Positions 10,897-22,714 of a DNA stretch of 64,000 nt are shown piece after piece; position 1 is the first letter of the stretch; each line of letters starts with the position of its first letter. The notes under the pieces are model-generated. The model saw only the letters and a program-made list of their open reading frames with translations. It had not been told where the DNA came from and searched no databases. The stretch is from Mycoemilia scoparia (Eukaryota; Kickxellomycota; Kickxellomycetes; Kickxellales; Kickxellaceae), in contig JANBPU010000084.1 in the NCBI GenBank assembly GCA_027575805.1, positions 1-64,000 of the forward strand, written 5' to 3'. The position numbers and the translations under genes were made by a program.

Positions 10897-12311
10897 TTAG
10901 TCAGAATCATCAAAAACAATCTTATTGCTCTTTTTCGCACTACTATTTTGTAGTTCAGCAAGTTTACGTCTTTGAGCAACTTTGGCAGCCCAAGATGGAT
11001 GCATATTGGTGGGAGTATCAGCCGAAGAATCTTTGTGGTGCTTTGGCATAATAGTGTTATTGTTATAATTTGAGCCTCTTCGACTGTATGAGTTTTCAGA
11101 GTTGTCTTTATTATCACCAACATCATCGTCAAATGTAATTTTGGTTCCTTGAGGTTTGGCATTGGCCATCTTTTGCTTCTGCTGTTGTTTAAGTTCCCAG
11201 GATGGATGGATATTCTTTGAAGATGATGTTGTCTCTGTCAATTTGTTCTTGAATGGGCCAGCAGCAACAGTAGTAGCCTGTGATGATTCCATGGTTTTTG
11301 TTCTTTGGTTGATCTGTCTATCACCACCACCACCACCCAGTGGTTTCTTTTCCTTCTTCTCTTTTCTTCTCAATTTAATATGATTTGCATCTTTACCAAA
11401 CTTCTTTTCCCACATCCTATAATTTATAGTTAAACATACATAGTAGACTTGTTAAATAACAGCATTCCTACTCGCAAATTTTGCTTGCATATATAGAGTG
11501 AAAACTATCTAGTAAACAGGTATTGTTATACGTACTTTTGTCTTTGTCTCTGGCCAGGTCGATTCTTCTTTTCACCAATTCCATAAATCTCATCAAACTT
11601 TGGATCAACCCAATCATCACTATCAAGTTTGCTCCTCTTCCGCTTTTTGCTAGATTTGGAGGATTTTTTGGGCTCATCGTAGTCCGAGATTGAAATGTCA
11701 GAGTCATCATTGTCGCTAGCAAAATCGGCAAGGCTTCCAACAAACATTGATTCATCCGTAGAAGCGACTGTTGGTAACCCTTTTTTCTTTTTCTTGGACT
11801 TTTCATTTGAATCATCATCATCATCATCACTGATGCCACTGTCTATATTTTCTTTTTCTTTAGATTCTGATTTTTCTGCTGACTTTTTGCTCTTTCCTTC
11901 AAGCAATACGACGAGCTCTTCTGACATTTCTTTGATTAGGGTCTTTATAGGGCCATGATCTAGTATTCGTGCAACGGCATCGTTTATATCATCGCCAATT
12001 CTTGGTATATCTTTAAGGGGAATATAATTTTCAATGGTTGTATTCGATTTTATAAGCATGTTAACTGCTTCATCGGCACACCGGTCAAGATCAGCTTTAT
12101 TTTTCAATATCTCGACTTGAACAATATCGTTCTTTAGAGCTGCCTCTATGTCTTTCTTGACAGATTCGTCAGCAGCTCCTAATTTAGCTGTGTTGGATTT
12201 GATTCTCTTGTTGACTTTTTGGACTTGGAATACTCGAGATATTTTGCACAGTTTCCTCAACTGCTTTCTAATATGATGCTGCATTTGCATAAAACATATC
12301 GATAATAGCAT
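10897..12311 (-). CDS. BUD22: Bud22/SRFBP1-family ribosome biogenesis protein
   Basis: Nucleolar factor for small-subunit rRNA processing. Exons are 12311-11536 and 11416-10897 (intron 119 nt, AA|GTACGT to TATAG|G). Features in order: a basic coiled N-terminus (HHIRKQLRKLCK), a conserved helical region, long acidic and Lys-rich disordered stretches, then the family signature NRPGQRQRQ joined across the intron to KMWEKKFGKDANHI. The C-terminus has two copies of the HPSW...ITFDD/IVFDD motif (IHPSWELK and MHPSWAAK), whereas the human relative ends in one. The start is uncertain: ATGs at 12311, 12290 and 12284 are in frame, and all overlap the 3' end of the small gene upstream in another frame. 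Confidence 0.82.
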
Positions 12312-12733
12312 CGGTTGTTAGCTATAATAATAAAGGCATTGGTGATACAAATTATAATATGTGGTATTTTTTATAGGATACTTACCAATTTCTGCTGAGC
12401 CTTTTTTATCCGCAATTCTCTCAACTGCTGTTCAAGCTTTTCTGGGTCTTGTGTTTCGCTGAAAACTCCAGCAGCATCAAGATCGCCTCGTTTTAAAGCC
12501 GACTTTTTGTGCCGGTTTTCCTTTTCTATCATTCTTTTTGCTCTGGCTAGTGATGGACCCTTGCCAGTCTACCAAAGCATATATCCAAGATAATAGCTAT
12601 TTAGTAATTGCATTAACAATTACTTTTGCTCTATATTAGCCTTTTACCATTTGTATAGGTGTTCACTTGCCTTTGCCTCAAGAACACCAATGCTCCAACG
12701 CAATTGCTTTCCCGAAACCACATTATCCTTCAT
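12268..12733 (-). CDS. Small conserved-looking 99-aa protein, 3 exons
   Basis: Not recognised. Exons 12733-12671, 12568-12386 and 12321-12268 join in phase to 99 aa. It begins MKDNVVSGKQLRW, has a charged, helix-rich middle (SLARAKRMIEKENRHKK) and ends near TTDAIIDMFYANAASY. Charge, heptad-like spacing and clean splice phases argue for a real gene, probably nuclear or nucleolar. Intron 1 (102 nt) uses a GC donor, AAG|GCAAGT. The last 17-44 nt overlap the BUD22 start region on the same strand in another frame, so either the two are separate overlapping genes, or one transcript carries both. Confidence 0.55.
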
Positions 12734-13034
12734 TTTAAAATGTTGTCATAAGCCGGTTGTAAAATTCAACAAGAAACGAAATTAAAAAGAAAATGCAAGA
12801 AAAAAAATATAGTTGGATGAAAAATTATGGAGATCAAAAGACAAAAATCAGGGTTAGAGAAAATAAAAATAATAAAACCATAATGCCAAATAGCCCATTA
12901 TCGTTGTAATAATCTTGAATTTTTCACTTTCCAAACAGATCAACCTTGTCTTTTACTAAACCTTTGAATTGAAACACATATATACACACTCGCTCGCTCG
13001 TTCAGAATAACTATATATACTGTAAGATAAAACA

Positions 13035-15239
13035 ATGAACCGAGCACCACAGACAATATCTATAAAACAAGACCCCAAGCACAGGAACCCAAACTTTGAA
13101 GGCTACAAGCTTCGTCTTGTGCCCCAAGAAGAAAGACTTCATGTGTCACAGCTACCACATCCCAGTATTGCCAGCAGCGAAAAGAAAAAGATTCCAACTA
13201 ATGCGTATATGTCTTACCAAGAGCTGCATCACCGTGTACAGTTTAACCATTTGTTCTCGGGCCCAAGGCCTGGAACTTTATTGTTTGTAGCCAATAACAA
13301 CAGCAACAATACAGAGAGTCGGCAGATGGTTATGATGGCAATTCTCCAGCCAGATAGCGATATAAAGTATGAGTCTGTGTTTGATATCCCTGCATCGCCA
13401 TCACTACTAAATAGGGAAACTACACTCTACGGTTACCCATTCATCAAATATCTTGGTAATTCGCTTGTTTTGGTATTTGATGGTATTGAAACAGTTTATT
13501 TGTGTCAAGAGCAGCGCGATCAGGGTAATGGGCAGTGGGGTGTAAGACGCAGACTAAGTTTAGCACACTTGGGCGAGAGCAATAGCGTAGTCCCAACCAC
13601 TGCCACAGACAACAAGGACTCTAGCCAAGAGGATAGCAGCAGCAGCAGCAGCATAATGTATATGATTTTGGCTGCCGATATTTGCGAATACCAACTTCGC
13701 CTGATAGTCACCCATCGGGCAGAGGAAATTACCACTACAAAGCCTTTAGGGTCTCTCAGAAGCCCATCCAAAGACCGTAATAAATTCATTACACGTGTCA
13801 TCGCAGCTCCAATAATTTCTCTAAACCTAAACCTAGGCCAAGCTACTGGAAGTAGTCACGAAGGAAATCGTATTGAACACTTCCAATGCTTACAAACACT
13901 TCAGTCGTCGACTATCCCAGTATATACAGAATTTATGCCCGGAAATCAAGGTCGCAACTATATTTTAGGTTGCGAGTCTAAACTTCAGCCTGTGTATAAC
14001 AATGTTAATGAGCAACAACAGGAACAACAACAACAACAACTAGCTTCTGGAGTCTCTACCTCGCCATCATCATCCCCCTCCTCATTTCCTGTCAATGTTC
14101 TGGCTACTGAACCAAAATCTCATCCATACTATTGGCAGCAAACCGATGAGGATGTAACAGTCTGCATTCCAATTCCACATCCCGATCTGGTCACAACTTC
14201 CCAAATCCAATGCACTATGACAAAATTCGCATTAACCCTAAAATTGGCTCCCGGCAGCCAAGAGAAGATCATTTCGTTCGACCATACAGCATTTTATGAT
14301 CATATTGACCCCGCCAACTCGCTATGGACCCTCGAAGACAACAAAAGCCTATTGACTTTGCATTTACAGAAATCAAGGAGAAAGTTTAGATGGCTGCAAG
14401 TGTTTGATAATAACAGCGATGTTAATAGTAAATATGGAGATGTTGAAGAGACTATGGATCCGAGTGAATTTGCGCTCATAAGAGAGCAACTTGCTAAATT
14501 GACAATGCCAATTTGCGGTAATAACAGCCAATCACCGTTGCAAGGATTATCCAGCAGTCGAGATATTGGGAGTGGTAGATTGTATCAACAAGGATTGGGC
14601 TCTGAATACGATGAAGAGTTGGATTCTGACAATTCGGTGGCTGTGACATTTTCGGTTTGGAGTTTGGCCGAAAAGAAGATGGTTGCTTCGAGCGTTCCTT
14701 TGAGTAATGATTGGATATGTTCTGGATTTAGTAGTAGTAGTAGTAGCAACAGCTCACCATCACCAACCCCTAATTCCAAAAATAATAATGATGACGGGGC
14801 TGCTGGTGACAAGCTTGGATCGTCATGGCTAGATTTATCAACCGTTGTTTGCTTAAAAAATGACGTCGATGGACTGGTTTATCAGTTTTCAACAAACACT
14901 GGAGAAGAAGAAGAAGATAACAACCACAACAGCCCAGCAGTGCTGCTGAAGGCAAGGCATGTCTGTACATTCGGCGCATTCAGCTTTGTCAAGGCCAGTA
15001 AACGCGACACTAGGTTTTGCTTCATCGACCCATATCTTCAGTTTTCCTTGATTGCTGAATCAAGTAGGCGTGTTTATTTGTACCATCGCTGTTCTCCCGA
15101 CTCTCCAAGAAACAGCATTGCGGACCAAAATGTCGTGGATTTGCCAGCCGATGGCTCAGATACGGTTGGCATTCAGCTTATTGGACATTCCAGGCTGGCC
15201 ATTTTGCAAGAAAACAAGCTCTGTGTCTATGATATTTAA
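13035..15239 (+). CDS. NUDCD1-like (CML66) CS-domain protein, 734 aa
   Basis: Single exon. The central part (about residues 365-455) is a CS/p23-like domain of NudC type: it opens with YYWQQTDEDVTV, continues through IQCTMTKFALTLKL, and closes with SLWTLEDNKSLLTLHLQK. The flanking N- and C-terminal regions are beta-rich (for example the start segment GYKLRLVPQEERLH) and correspond to the beta-propeller halves that surround the CS domain in animal NUDCD1 (about 583 aa). NudC-family proteins act as Hsp90-linked co-chaperones and dynein-pathway factors. The extra length here comes from Gln-, Ser- and Glu-rich low-complexity inserts (near 14010, 14060 and 14740). The ATG at 13035 follows an AAACA context and is the first in frame. 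Confidence 0.8.
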   Translation: MNRAPQTISIKQDPKHRNPNFEGYKLRLVPQEERLHVSQLPHPSIASSEKKKIPTNAYMSYQELHHRVQFNHLFSGPRPGTLLFVANNNSNNTESRQMVMMAILQPDSDIKYESVFDIPASPSLLNRETTLYGYPFIKYLGNSLVLVFDGIETVYLCQEQRDQGNGQWGVRRRLSLAHLGESNSVVPTTATDNKDSSQEDSSSSSSIMYMILAADICEYQLRLIVTHRAEEITTTKPLGSLRSPSKDRNKFITRVIAAPIISLNLNLGQATGSSHEGNRIEHFQCLQTLQSSTIPVYTEFMPGNQGRNYILGCESKLQPVYNNVNEQQQEQQQQQLASGVSTSPSSSPSSFPVNVLATEPKSHPYYWQQTDEDVTVCIPIPHPDLVTTSQIQCTMTKFALTLKLAPGSQEKIISFDHTAFYDHIDPANSLWTLEDNKSLLTLHLQKSRRKFRWLQVFDNNSDVNSKYGDVEETMDPSEFALIREQLAKLTMPICGNNSQSPLQGLSSSRDIGSGRLYQQGLGSEYDEELDSDNSVAVTFSVWSLAEKKMVASSVPLSNDWICSGFSSSSSSNSSPSPTPNSKNNNDDGAAGDKLGSSWLDLSTVVCLKNDVDGLVYQFSTNTGEEEEDNNHNSPAVLLKARHVCTFGAFSFVKASKRDTRFCFIDPYLQFSLIAESSRRVYLYHRCSPDSPRNSIADQNVVDLPADGSDTVGIQLIGHSRLAILQENKLCVYDI

Positions 15240-15610
15240 AGGGCAACCCCATGGCCTTTGTGGTGGGGGGGGGTTACCAGAGCGGAATGAAAAATAAGAA
15301 GCGCAGCTTGGGGACGATGTTCTTATAGTATGGAGTAGTTGTTTACTTTCAATAAAACCAGGCTTGATGATAATGCGCACATATATAGCTTTGAGTTGCT
15401 GGCTGCTAACTTGTAATTGTGAAGTTGCATGAATATATAATTGAGCCATTTAATTAAAAACACTCAACCAAAAGGAGGGGAGAGGGCAGGCAACAAGAAA
15501 AATCTGGAGTAAAAAGAGACAGAGAGAGAGAGACATAAACACATATATAGTTATTTAATAGAGTGTGAATATGAGCAATTGTGTGGGTGTATACAAGACA
15601 GTCCGATATT

Positions 15611-16078
15611 TTACTTGGAGGCTTCCTTGTAATCAACAACAGCCTCTTCGCCCATGGAGGTAAGGACGGTGACAATGAGTTCCTTGTCGGCGTCGAATGC
15701 TTCCTGGATCTTGGCGCCCAAGTCGCCCTCCTGGAGCTTAACGTCGTCCTTCATGTTACCTTCCTGGTCCATGAGGTTAAGGAAACCGTCATCGATATCA
15801 ATCAAGGTGTATTCAGCACGCTTAAGGTTGGGCACATCCATGTTGTGGGTGGAAGGAGAGATATCTTCGTACTTCTTGCCAGTGAAGATGTCAATGGCGA
15901 CAAGATGGACCTTGGCGTGGCCGTGCTTTCCGGTCTTGGAGGTGGACATGTCAACAATCTTGCAGGGACGGCCCTTGATGACGACGTGTCCGTTCTTGCG
16001 GAGAGCAGAGCACTGCATGGGGAAGGTGAGAGAGGCACCGGCATCAGCGGATTCGAAAACTTCGGTGTGGTCGGCCAT
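15611..16078 (-). CDS. HYP2: Translation factor eIF5A, 155 aa
   Basis: Promotes elongation through difficult peptide bonds and termination; it is the only protein carrying hypusine. The hypusination loop [11 protein letters not shown] is intact, with the modified lysine at residue 51. The SH3-like N-domain (CKIVDMSTS) and the OB-fold C-domain (starting near [15 protein letters not shown]) are complete. I place the start at 16078 ([10 protein letters not shown]), which matches the family length; an upstream in-frame ATG is not needed. There is no intron in the coding part. Strong bias towards C-ending codons (AAG, GTC, ATC) fits very high expression. Two long antisense ORFs (15581-16178) are shadows of this bias. 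Confidence 0.97.
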   Translation of the reverse strand: MADHTEVFESADAGASLTFPMQCSALRKNGHVVIKGRPCKIVDMSTSKTGKHGHAKVHLVAIDIFTGKKYEDISPSTHNMDVPNLKRAEYTLIDIDDGFLNLMDQEGNMKDDVKLQEGDLGAKIQEAFDADKELIVTVLTSMGEEAVVDYKEASK

Positions 16079-18490
16079 TTTGTTATTTCGTGGAACTACT
16101 GGTACTTTGTGTTTGTGCTGCAATTACAACCAAGAGTGGTATGCGATGAGGGTATATGTATATAGAGAGAGAAGCTGAGGCTATGGACACAGTAAAGACA
16201 TAAAGGAGGATCGATATTGTTAGTCTCTTTTTTGGAAGGCAATTGTGCAGGGGAAAACATTTTTGCAGATATTGGCTAGATTCAAGGCAAATTATATAGC
16301 ACAGCCATGTACAACATCTGCCGAATTAGTAGCTGAATCAGATGTCACGGCGGTGCTAAGGCAAGCACCAGCACCAGCGGCTGGGCACTAGGCGGCGGAT
16401 AGCACACATAGAAATGCGTCTAATATGTTTCCTAGGCCTTCGCACGGCTGTCGCGCTACACAAAACTACAGCCAATATGAAATAGTATGACGATAAATAC
16501 CTTTTCTGACTACTTTCTAGAGTTAAGAGTAAAAATATAGAAAAGAAGGAAGAAAGATTGCAGGCGGTTGATTCCAACCACAGTTTTGATGCAAAAAAAT
16601 GTGTGTACCCATATCACAACCACAGTGAACAAGGACCGCCAAAGATTTTTTCAACAAAAATAATCAAAGCCCTCCTCCTGCACACGCCCACATTATTCAG
16701 TCTTCCTCTCTACTGTGCTTGAGCCTGGCTTTACTCCCTGTGTGTCTGTTGGCCCCCTCGCAGTGAGAGTGAGACAGGGCGAAAGCAACAGACATTTGTA
16801 CTGGCTGAATTAGCGTGAATGACTGGCTGCTGTTGGGCCGATGGGCAAGGCGCACAACCCAAAACTTATTTGGCAGCATCTTGTCCAATGTGCTGTGAAT
16901 GGTGGTCGTTGTTGTGTGGCGGATAAGTTGGAGAAGAAAAGCCGCCTGTGCTGATGGCAATTGATACCCCACTCATTCATTTTAATCGCTTAGCCTGACT
17001 AGCTGGCAGAGTAGTAATCCCCTCCACAAGGGTGCTAGGATGTTCCCCTGGGTACTAGCCAATCATCCCTGAGGCCCCAGCTAAAATGTATGGGCTATGC
17101 GCTGATTTGCAGGGAATATGTGAGCGCACCCGTCTGTTCCCTTTTGGTAGAGGATTTGCCTGTTGGTTAGCTAACTAACTAACTAACTCTCTCTCTCCTT
17201 CTTTCTTCTAGCAGCCTTATGCTCATGTTGCTATATAGCAAAGAAGGACCATAGACTTGCTGTTGTCAAAAGCAAAACGGCTCTTGAGTGCTTTTGAATG
17301 AAGTCCTTTTGGGCAAGTGGGAGAGGGAGAGATCAGTCATCATATTCAAGGACTGCTCACTGACCCATTATCATATCATATGCAATTGTTGATACATATC
17401 CGATCTGTATCCACCACGCATTGTATTAGAAGATGCTTAGGCAAGGTGGATCCTCCTTCAATTCGAACAGCTGCTGCTCTCTTTGCCCATATAAAGTCTG
17501 GCACATTTTCTCTTCCACCGCCTGGCTGACTGCTTGGTCAATGTCCTGTTGTGTTGTTTCTGTAAAACCTCCTCCCTTTCACTCCATGCTCACGCCCCTT
17601 TTTTCAGAACATCCTAACCCCAGCCAGCTTTATAAATTTCACCACAAAAGGCCATCTTTTCTGACTTTCTATGTTTTGACTTTTCCTTTTTTGCATGCCA
17701 TTACTTTCTCTCTATTATAAACCGCTGCTATAGTCTAATGCTACTGTGAGTGGAGTAGGTGGAGAGAAAAAATTTTGTGTCTCTGGTTCTCAACATTTAC
17801 AAGCTTGCCTGTATTTTTATTGGTCCAGTTTCTTGTCATCTTATGTACTTTTATCAATACTTATCATCATCGATATTTTGCTGTTCAGTTGGTATTGTGT
17901 TGTTATCAGGCGTATTTTTTACAAGTTCTTTGGGTGATTGACCGACCGCTGCTCTCATTTCATAAGTAGGGAAAAATGCATAGAAATTTATTTATGACCT
18001 ATGCTATGGTGATGAAATCAATCCGGTTCAGTTTGGTTTGGTTCGGTTCATTTGTTTGGGTGTCACACATAGATCCAAAACAAAACTCAGTAGGTCAGCT
18101 AGCTAGCTAGCTAGCTAGTTTTTCTTGAAAGACCAGATTTGATTTGCATATTTAATTAAGAAACCCATAGTATATAATTTCAAATATCCATGCATGCGCA
18201 ATATTTCATTATTATAGCTCTAGCTTGCTTTGCTTGAGAAGGAAGGTTCTTTGATATTACAAAGTGACAAACTGCACAGAGCATTTTGTAAAGCCATGAT
18301 GATGAGTACGTATAGTTAATATCAAAGGTTGAGCTTGACTTTTTTCGTTTTCAATTTTATTAGTCTTTATATTTTCAAGATATTCCACCATTAATTTGAG
18401 TGAACGACTGCCTGTATATATATATCTCTCTCTCTCTATTTCTTTATATTACTACTTTTGGCGCTATAGCATTATCATTGCTTTTGAAAC
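16079..18490. other. Divergent promoter region between eIF5A and LSM4
   Basis: About 2.4 kb with no gene I can support. It holds a family B repeat (17022-17168), an AACT tetranucleotide run right after it (about 17166-17188), an AGCT run (18094-18118) and a TATATA/CT-rich tract (18415-18440) shortly before the LSM4 start. Confidence 0.5.
17022..17168 (+). repeat. Family B interspersed repeat, copy 3
   Basis: Matches the copies at 238-386, 10437-10592 and 26230-26395: CCTGGGTACTAGCCAATCAT, AGCTAAAATGTATGGGCTAT, TTGCAGGGAATATGTGAG and CCCTTTTGGTAGAGGA. It is GC-richer than the others, in line with its surroundings. Confidence 0.7.
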
Positions 18491-19379
18491 ATGGTAAGAT
18501 AAATATCCACACATAAAACATAATTAAAGTCAATTTGAAATTCATGTAACAAAACAACAAAATTCACACGTTTTCAATCAAATTTAGCTGCCGCTTACGC
18601 TCTTAAATGGTGCAGTTGAGCAACCAATTGTAAGCTTATATTAAATTATCATAGCTTAGTATTAAAGTAAAAGGTGCTGTTATTATATACTTATAATGAC
18701 TTTATGCTAATCCGAATATATGTCTATATTTATTTTATGTAAACATGTAGTTGGTTGAGTTGAAGAATGGTGAAACATACAATGGACATTTGGAGAAATG
18801 CGACAATTTCATGAATCTGTCTTTACGTGAAGTTATCCAAACATCTGCAGTAAGTTTTATCGATATTTATAATATTTATTAAAGCTATGGATTGGTATTG
18901 ATTATGCTACTATTGTTACTTGGTGATGCTTTAGACCGGAGATAGGTTCTTCCGACTATCAGAAACATTTATAAGAGGCAATACGATCAAATACTTGCAA
19001 ATTCCAGATCCTGTAAGTAATATCATCATCGGTTTCTACAATTCTATATGTGGTATAAAATGAATTTGATTTATTTATCTTTAAATTTATTACTGCTATT
19101 ATTTAGGTTATTGAAAATATCAGACAAGAGATTGAAAAGAAACGAGAGCAAGCCGGTAACAGGTCAGGTGGAAGAGGTGGCGGTGGCCGCGGAGGTGGCC
19201 GTGGTGGTCGTGGTGGACGTGGTGGACGTGATCATCGTGGAGGCAATAGAGGCAGCGGTGGAGGAGGAGGGTACCATCATCGTGGTGGTTACAACAACAG
19301 TAATAATAATCAGAATCAGAATCGAGGAAATACTGGGCGTGGCGGATATAATAACTACAACAACAGCAGCAATGCCTAA
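18491..19379 (+). CDS. LSM4: U6 snRNA-associated Sm-like protein LSm4, 5 exons
   Basis: Subunit of the LSm2-8 (U6 snRNP) and LSm1-7 (mRNA decapping) rings. Exons: 18491-18493, 18588-18629, 18751-18849, 18935-19012, 19107-19379; 164 aa. The first exon is only the ATG codon, ATG|GTAAGA, and the second begins [14 protein letters not shown] as in all LSm4 proteins. Sm1 ([23 protein letters not shown]) and Sm2 ([15 protein letters not shown]) motifs are intact. The C-terminus is an RGG-rich, then Asn/Gln-rich tail, typical of LSm4 and linked to P-body formation. All joins keep phase. Confidence 0.95.
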
Positions 19380-19800
19380 AAACTCTCGCCAAAAAGGCCA
19401 AAAGTTTGCTTATTCTGAGATTATCAAAAACCACCTTGTAAACACTTTGATTGTGGACTATGTCATGTCTCCACCAACTCTTCCTATCTTTCCCGATTGA
19501 ATGAACAGCATTACCTTGCCGATTGGCTTGCACATCAAACAACACAAGTTTAAATGATATACATATATGCTTAGTTATATCATTTATAACATAATGATAT
19601 TATTGTTACTACTAACTATACGGATACATACATATTACATTCTTTTGAAAAACCAAAGGTTCGAATAAATCACAAATATTAACAAGTATATATTGATATT
19701 ATAAAGCATGCATGTATTTTTATGTAGAGTAATGGATCAAGAACAAATTTTCATCTATAGTTTTTTTGGGGGGTTGGTAAAGTATATTCTATAGTCTAAT

Positions 19801-22091
19801 TTAGAATGAATTGGATACAGAGGATGTCGATTTGAATGTCATCGTTATTAGGTAGTAAATAAACCGATCCAGTTCGTTTTGGTTATTGAAAAATATCTTG
19901 GTTTGAGCCGAATCCCCCCATGTTCTCACTGGCTGGACCTATAAATAATAAAAAGAGAACCAGGATTTGGCAAATGTTTTATAATACATGAGATAGAGAT
20001 AGGACTTAATAGGAATCAATGGAAACCTACCTCAACATCTTGGTAATGGCATTGATCAATCAAGTCCCATGTCTCTGCTATATTTACTGAGTATCCGGTA
20101 GCCAACGACCGAGTTGTCGAGTTTACCAATTTGCCTTGGCTAATAGTGAATGGCTTATCATCGATATATATTTCCTGATCAAAAGGTATTTTCAGTTGGT
20201 TCTCAATCTGATCCCGTTCAAAACTAGATAAATAGTCGCCAAGCTTGGATCGCATGTCAGCATCCAAGGCAATACTCTTCTTGGTCTCTAGCTTAAACTG
20301 CATATCGGTGGCTGCCTCTGGCAGCATCACAATTGTTTTGTGGACGCTTTTCAAATACTCTATCTCCAAATGGTCCATGTCGAATCGTCCCTCAATTAGT
20401 GGAATTTTAATAACCACGCTCCCTGATAGGTTTGTGTGGGGCGTATTTTTGGCCGCAACAGTCAGTTCGAGTGCCTGTTTCTTTATTTCCGAAGCATTGT
20501 GCCCCTGTAGCCAGTCAACTGGTGTTCTGTTCGGGAAAAACCAGACGTTTCTAGACTCAGATTTGGGATACATGATGTCTAATGCCTTTTCGAGCGGGCT
20601 TTCGTGCATTTCGATGCTTGATAGCGGGGGCTGTGTTGTCAGGGGTGGCAATAGCGCATTGCCAAAGCTACAACTGATAATGCTTTTAGCATCTTGGTTC
20701 TTCCTGATATGCTTTCCATAAAGGGCAATAATTTCCCTGATGCTCGTCAGATCGCCGCCGTGTATATCTTTGGGCTTGTTGAATGTTTGGACTGTATGAT
20801 CTGTTAAAAAGGAAAGTGGGCTGAAAACTTCATTTGCCTATATTGATGTCAAGACAGCTCTGTTAGTAAACATGTAATTTGGGATATTTGGCGTCCAGAT
20901 AAACAAATGGAGGACAAGACTTGCCTTTTGAGCAGTGACACGATTTATCCAAAGCTCGGAGTTGAATGGTGACATTCTCACTGGATCACTGTGCGGCGTT
21001 ATTTGCAAAGGAGTTTCGTACAATGCATTTTTGGTTGCTGCTACCACAACGTTATCATTTGATTCTACGAGCAATGGGATGATGGATCTTTTGGCCTTTT
21101 GTAATAGCGACGGATTTTTGCCTGTTAATACGAGCCTTCCATTTTCCAAATTTAGTTTGGCCTTATAGTACTTTGAGACCGAACCCTTTAGGATATCAAT
21201 GGTCCGCGAAGTCACTTTGGTAGGCAAACCAGAGTCCGGGATATTGATATTCACAGATTTGCTCGATTCAATCATTTCCAATATCTTGGCTTTTGCTTTT
21301 TCAACATTCTGTTGAGCACCAGCAATGTGAATCTTTTGCGAAGTGGGGTCCATTGTTATAACCACATTCATTGCCTTTTCTAGACCTTCGTAGTAGCTTC
21401 TGTTCTTGGTTAAGACCACCTGAAACTGGGAATACTCCAAATCCAAAGCTTCTCTTTGGACTCCTGAGGTTTGTCCAACAGATCTGCGCTTTCCTATATT
21501 CTCGAGAATCAACAAACCCCACCCAACTTCCATTACTCGATCTATCAGTACTCTTTTAGTTCCACCACACTTTAGTCCTATCAATTTTAAATAGTCCTTT
21601 ATCTGACGTGAAGTAAATTTGTTGTCTATATCCAGCGCAATTCTTTCGTACTGGCTTTGTGTAAGAATATCTTCTCTAGCAACTCCACCAACTACACTCG
21701 TGCCGTTATTTTCTTTTTTCTCTCCTGTTGTTGTTGTCGGCGATGGTTTATTGGGCCGAAGGTCTTCTATTGACTCAGGATTTAGTTCTAACTCACTGAA
21801 TTCCAATTCTTTTTTAATTTTGTACAATTCCTCGGCCTGTCTTTTGCTTTCTTGAGTGTCTTCGAGACTTTCGGGCTCTGGCACCGTCGACTTTTGCCTA
21901 TTTAACATTAGTTGTGATAATGGTCGGTTTTTTCGTGTCCGAATCCAATTAATTGAATTGGTATGCTGGCCATTTGAAAATGCTGATAGTTGTGAAAGTG
22001 GTTTCCAAAGCAGTTGGAATGGTTTTTTTGATACTGGTCTTGCAGCCAGTGCAGCCAGGAATACCATTATTGGGGTTAAATATTTCCGCAA
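19801..22091 (-). CDS. SLS1: SLS1-family mitochondrial inner-membrane regulator, 3 exons
   Basis: Sls1 couples mitochondrial transcription and translation at the inner membrane. Exons 22091-20925, 20837-20031 and 19938-19801 give 703 aa (yeast 643). The N-terminus is basic and Ser/Leu-rich (import signal). Next come a SAP-like segment (FTSRQIKDYLKLIGLKCGG) and KH-like repeats (one around VVITMDPTSQKIHIAGAQQN, another around YYKAKLNLENGRLVLTGKN). The C-terminal part contains RTPVDWLQG and ends after a WGDSAQTKIF segment. Intron 1 (87 nt) starts with GC: CAAAAG|GCAAGT; the exon after it continues the reading frame (ANEVFSPLSFL). Intron 2 is canonical. Confidence 0.78.
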
Positions 22092-22588
22092 AACGAGTTT
22101 AGATTATTGCTACTATTATTTGTTAAATATAAGTAAGAGAATGTAGACATAAAAGAGAGAATGTTAGAAGCGATTTTTGTTCCTGTAAAAAACTATTTGT
22201 ATTGCTTGATCCACCACTACAATAATCTTTTTCATGTTTATGAGAACGATCTCAAGCACTTTTTATTTTTTGGATTTCATAATACAAGACAGAGGACTGG
22301 ATCGCAGTTGATTTGACTTGATTAAGAGCATTGCATTATAGGGAGTAAACGTGAGCTAATTAAAGAATAATAGTTTTGGAAGTTCTCTATAAAATGTAAA
22401 TAGCTTGAACTGTCCAAATACCCCTACAAGGATAGTTCGTTAGCCAAAAGCATATGTATGGAGTTCAACCAAATAATCGCAAACAATAGTTCTTTGGAGA
22501 TTTTTAATTCACCCATTTTATAGAGAAGACTTTAAAATTTAGGATAATTAAGCTTTTTAGTACTCCTAGGGAGTTAGCTGTTTACTAG

Positions 22589-22710
22589 ATATGGATCATA
22601 ATTTTTGAAGGGTGACTTTTGGTGGCCAACGATTAAAGGGGCAATCCCAGCCAAATGAGTGATCACAGTCTATTCGCAAATGGTCACCCTTCAAAAATAA
22701 CTACCCATAT
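22589..22710 (+). mobile_element. 120-bp MITE, forward copy
   Basis: Starts ATATGGATCATAATTTTTGA and ends CTTCAAAAATAACTACCCAT plus AT; these ends are inverted repeats of about 28 bp. The centre carries GGTGGCCAACGATTAAAGGG and GCCAAATGAGTGATCACAG. No ORF. Together with the neighbouring inverted copy it could form a long hairpin. Confidence 0.85.
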
Positions 22711-22714
22711 GTGG

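Noticed and set aside
15581..16178. Two long plus-strand ORFs (194 and 174 codons) antisense to eIF5A
   Set aside because: They mirror the strong C-ending codon bias of eIF5A, which leaves the complementary strand free of stops. No motifs or leader features support them.
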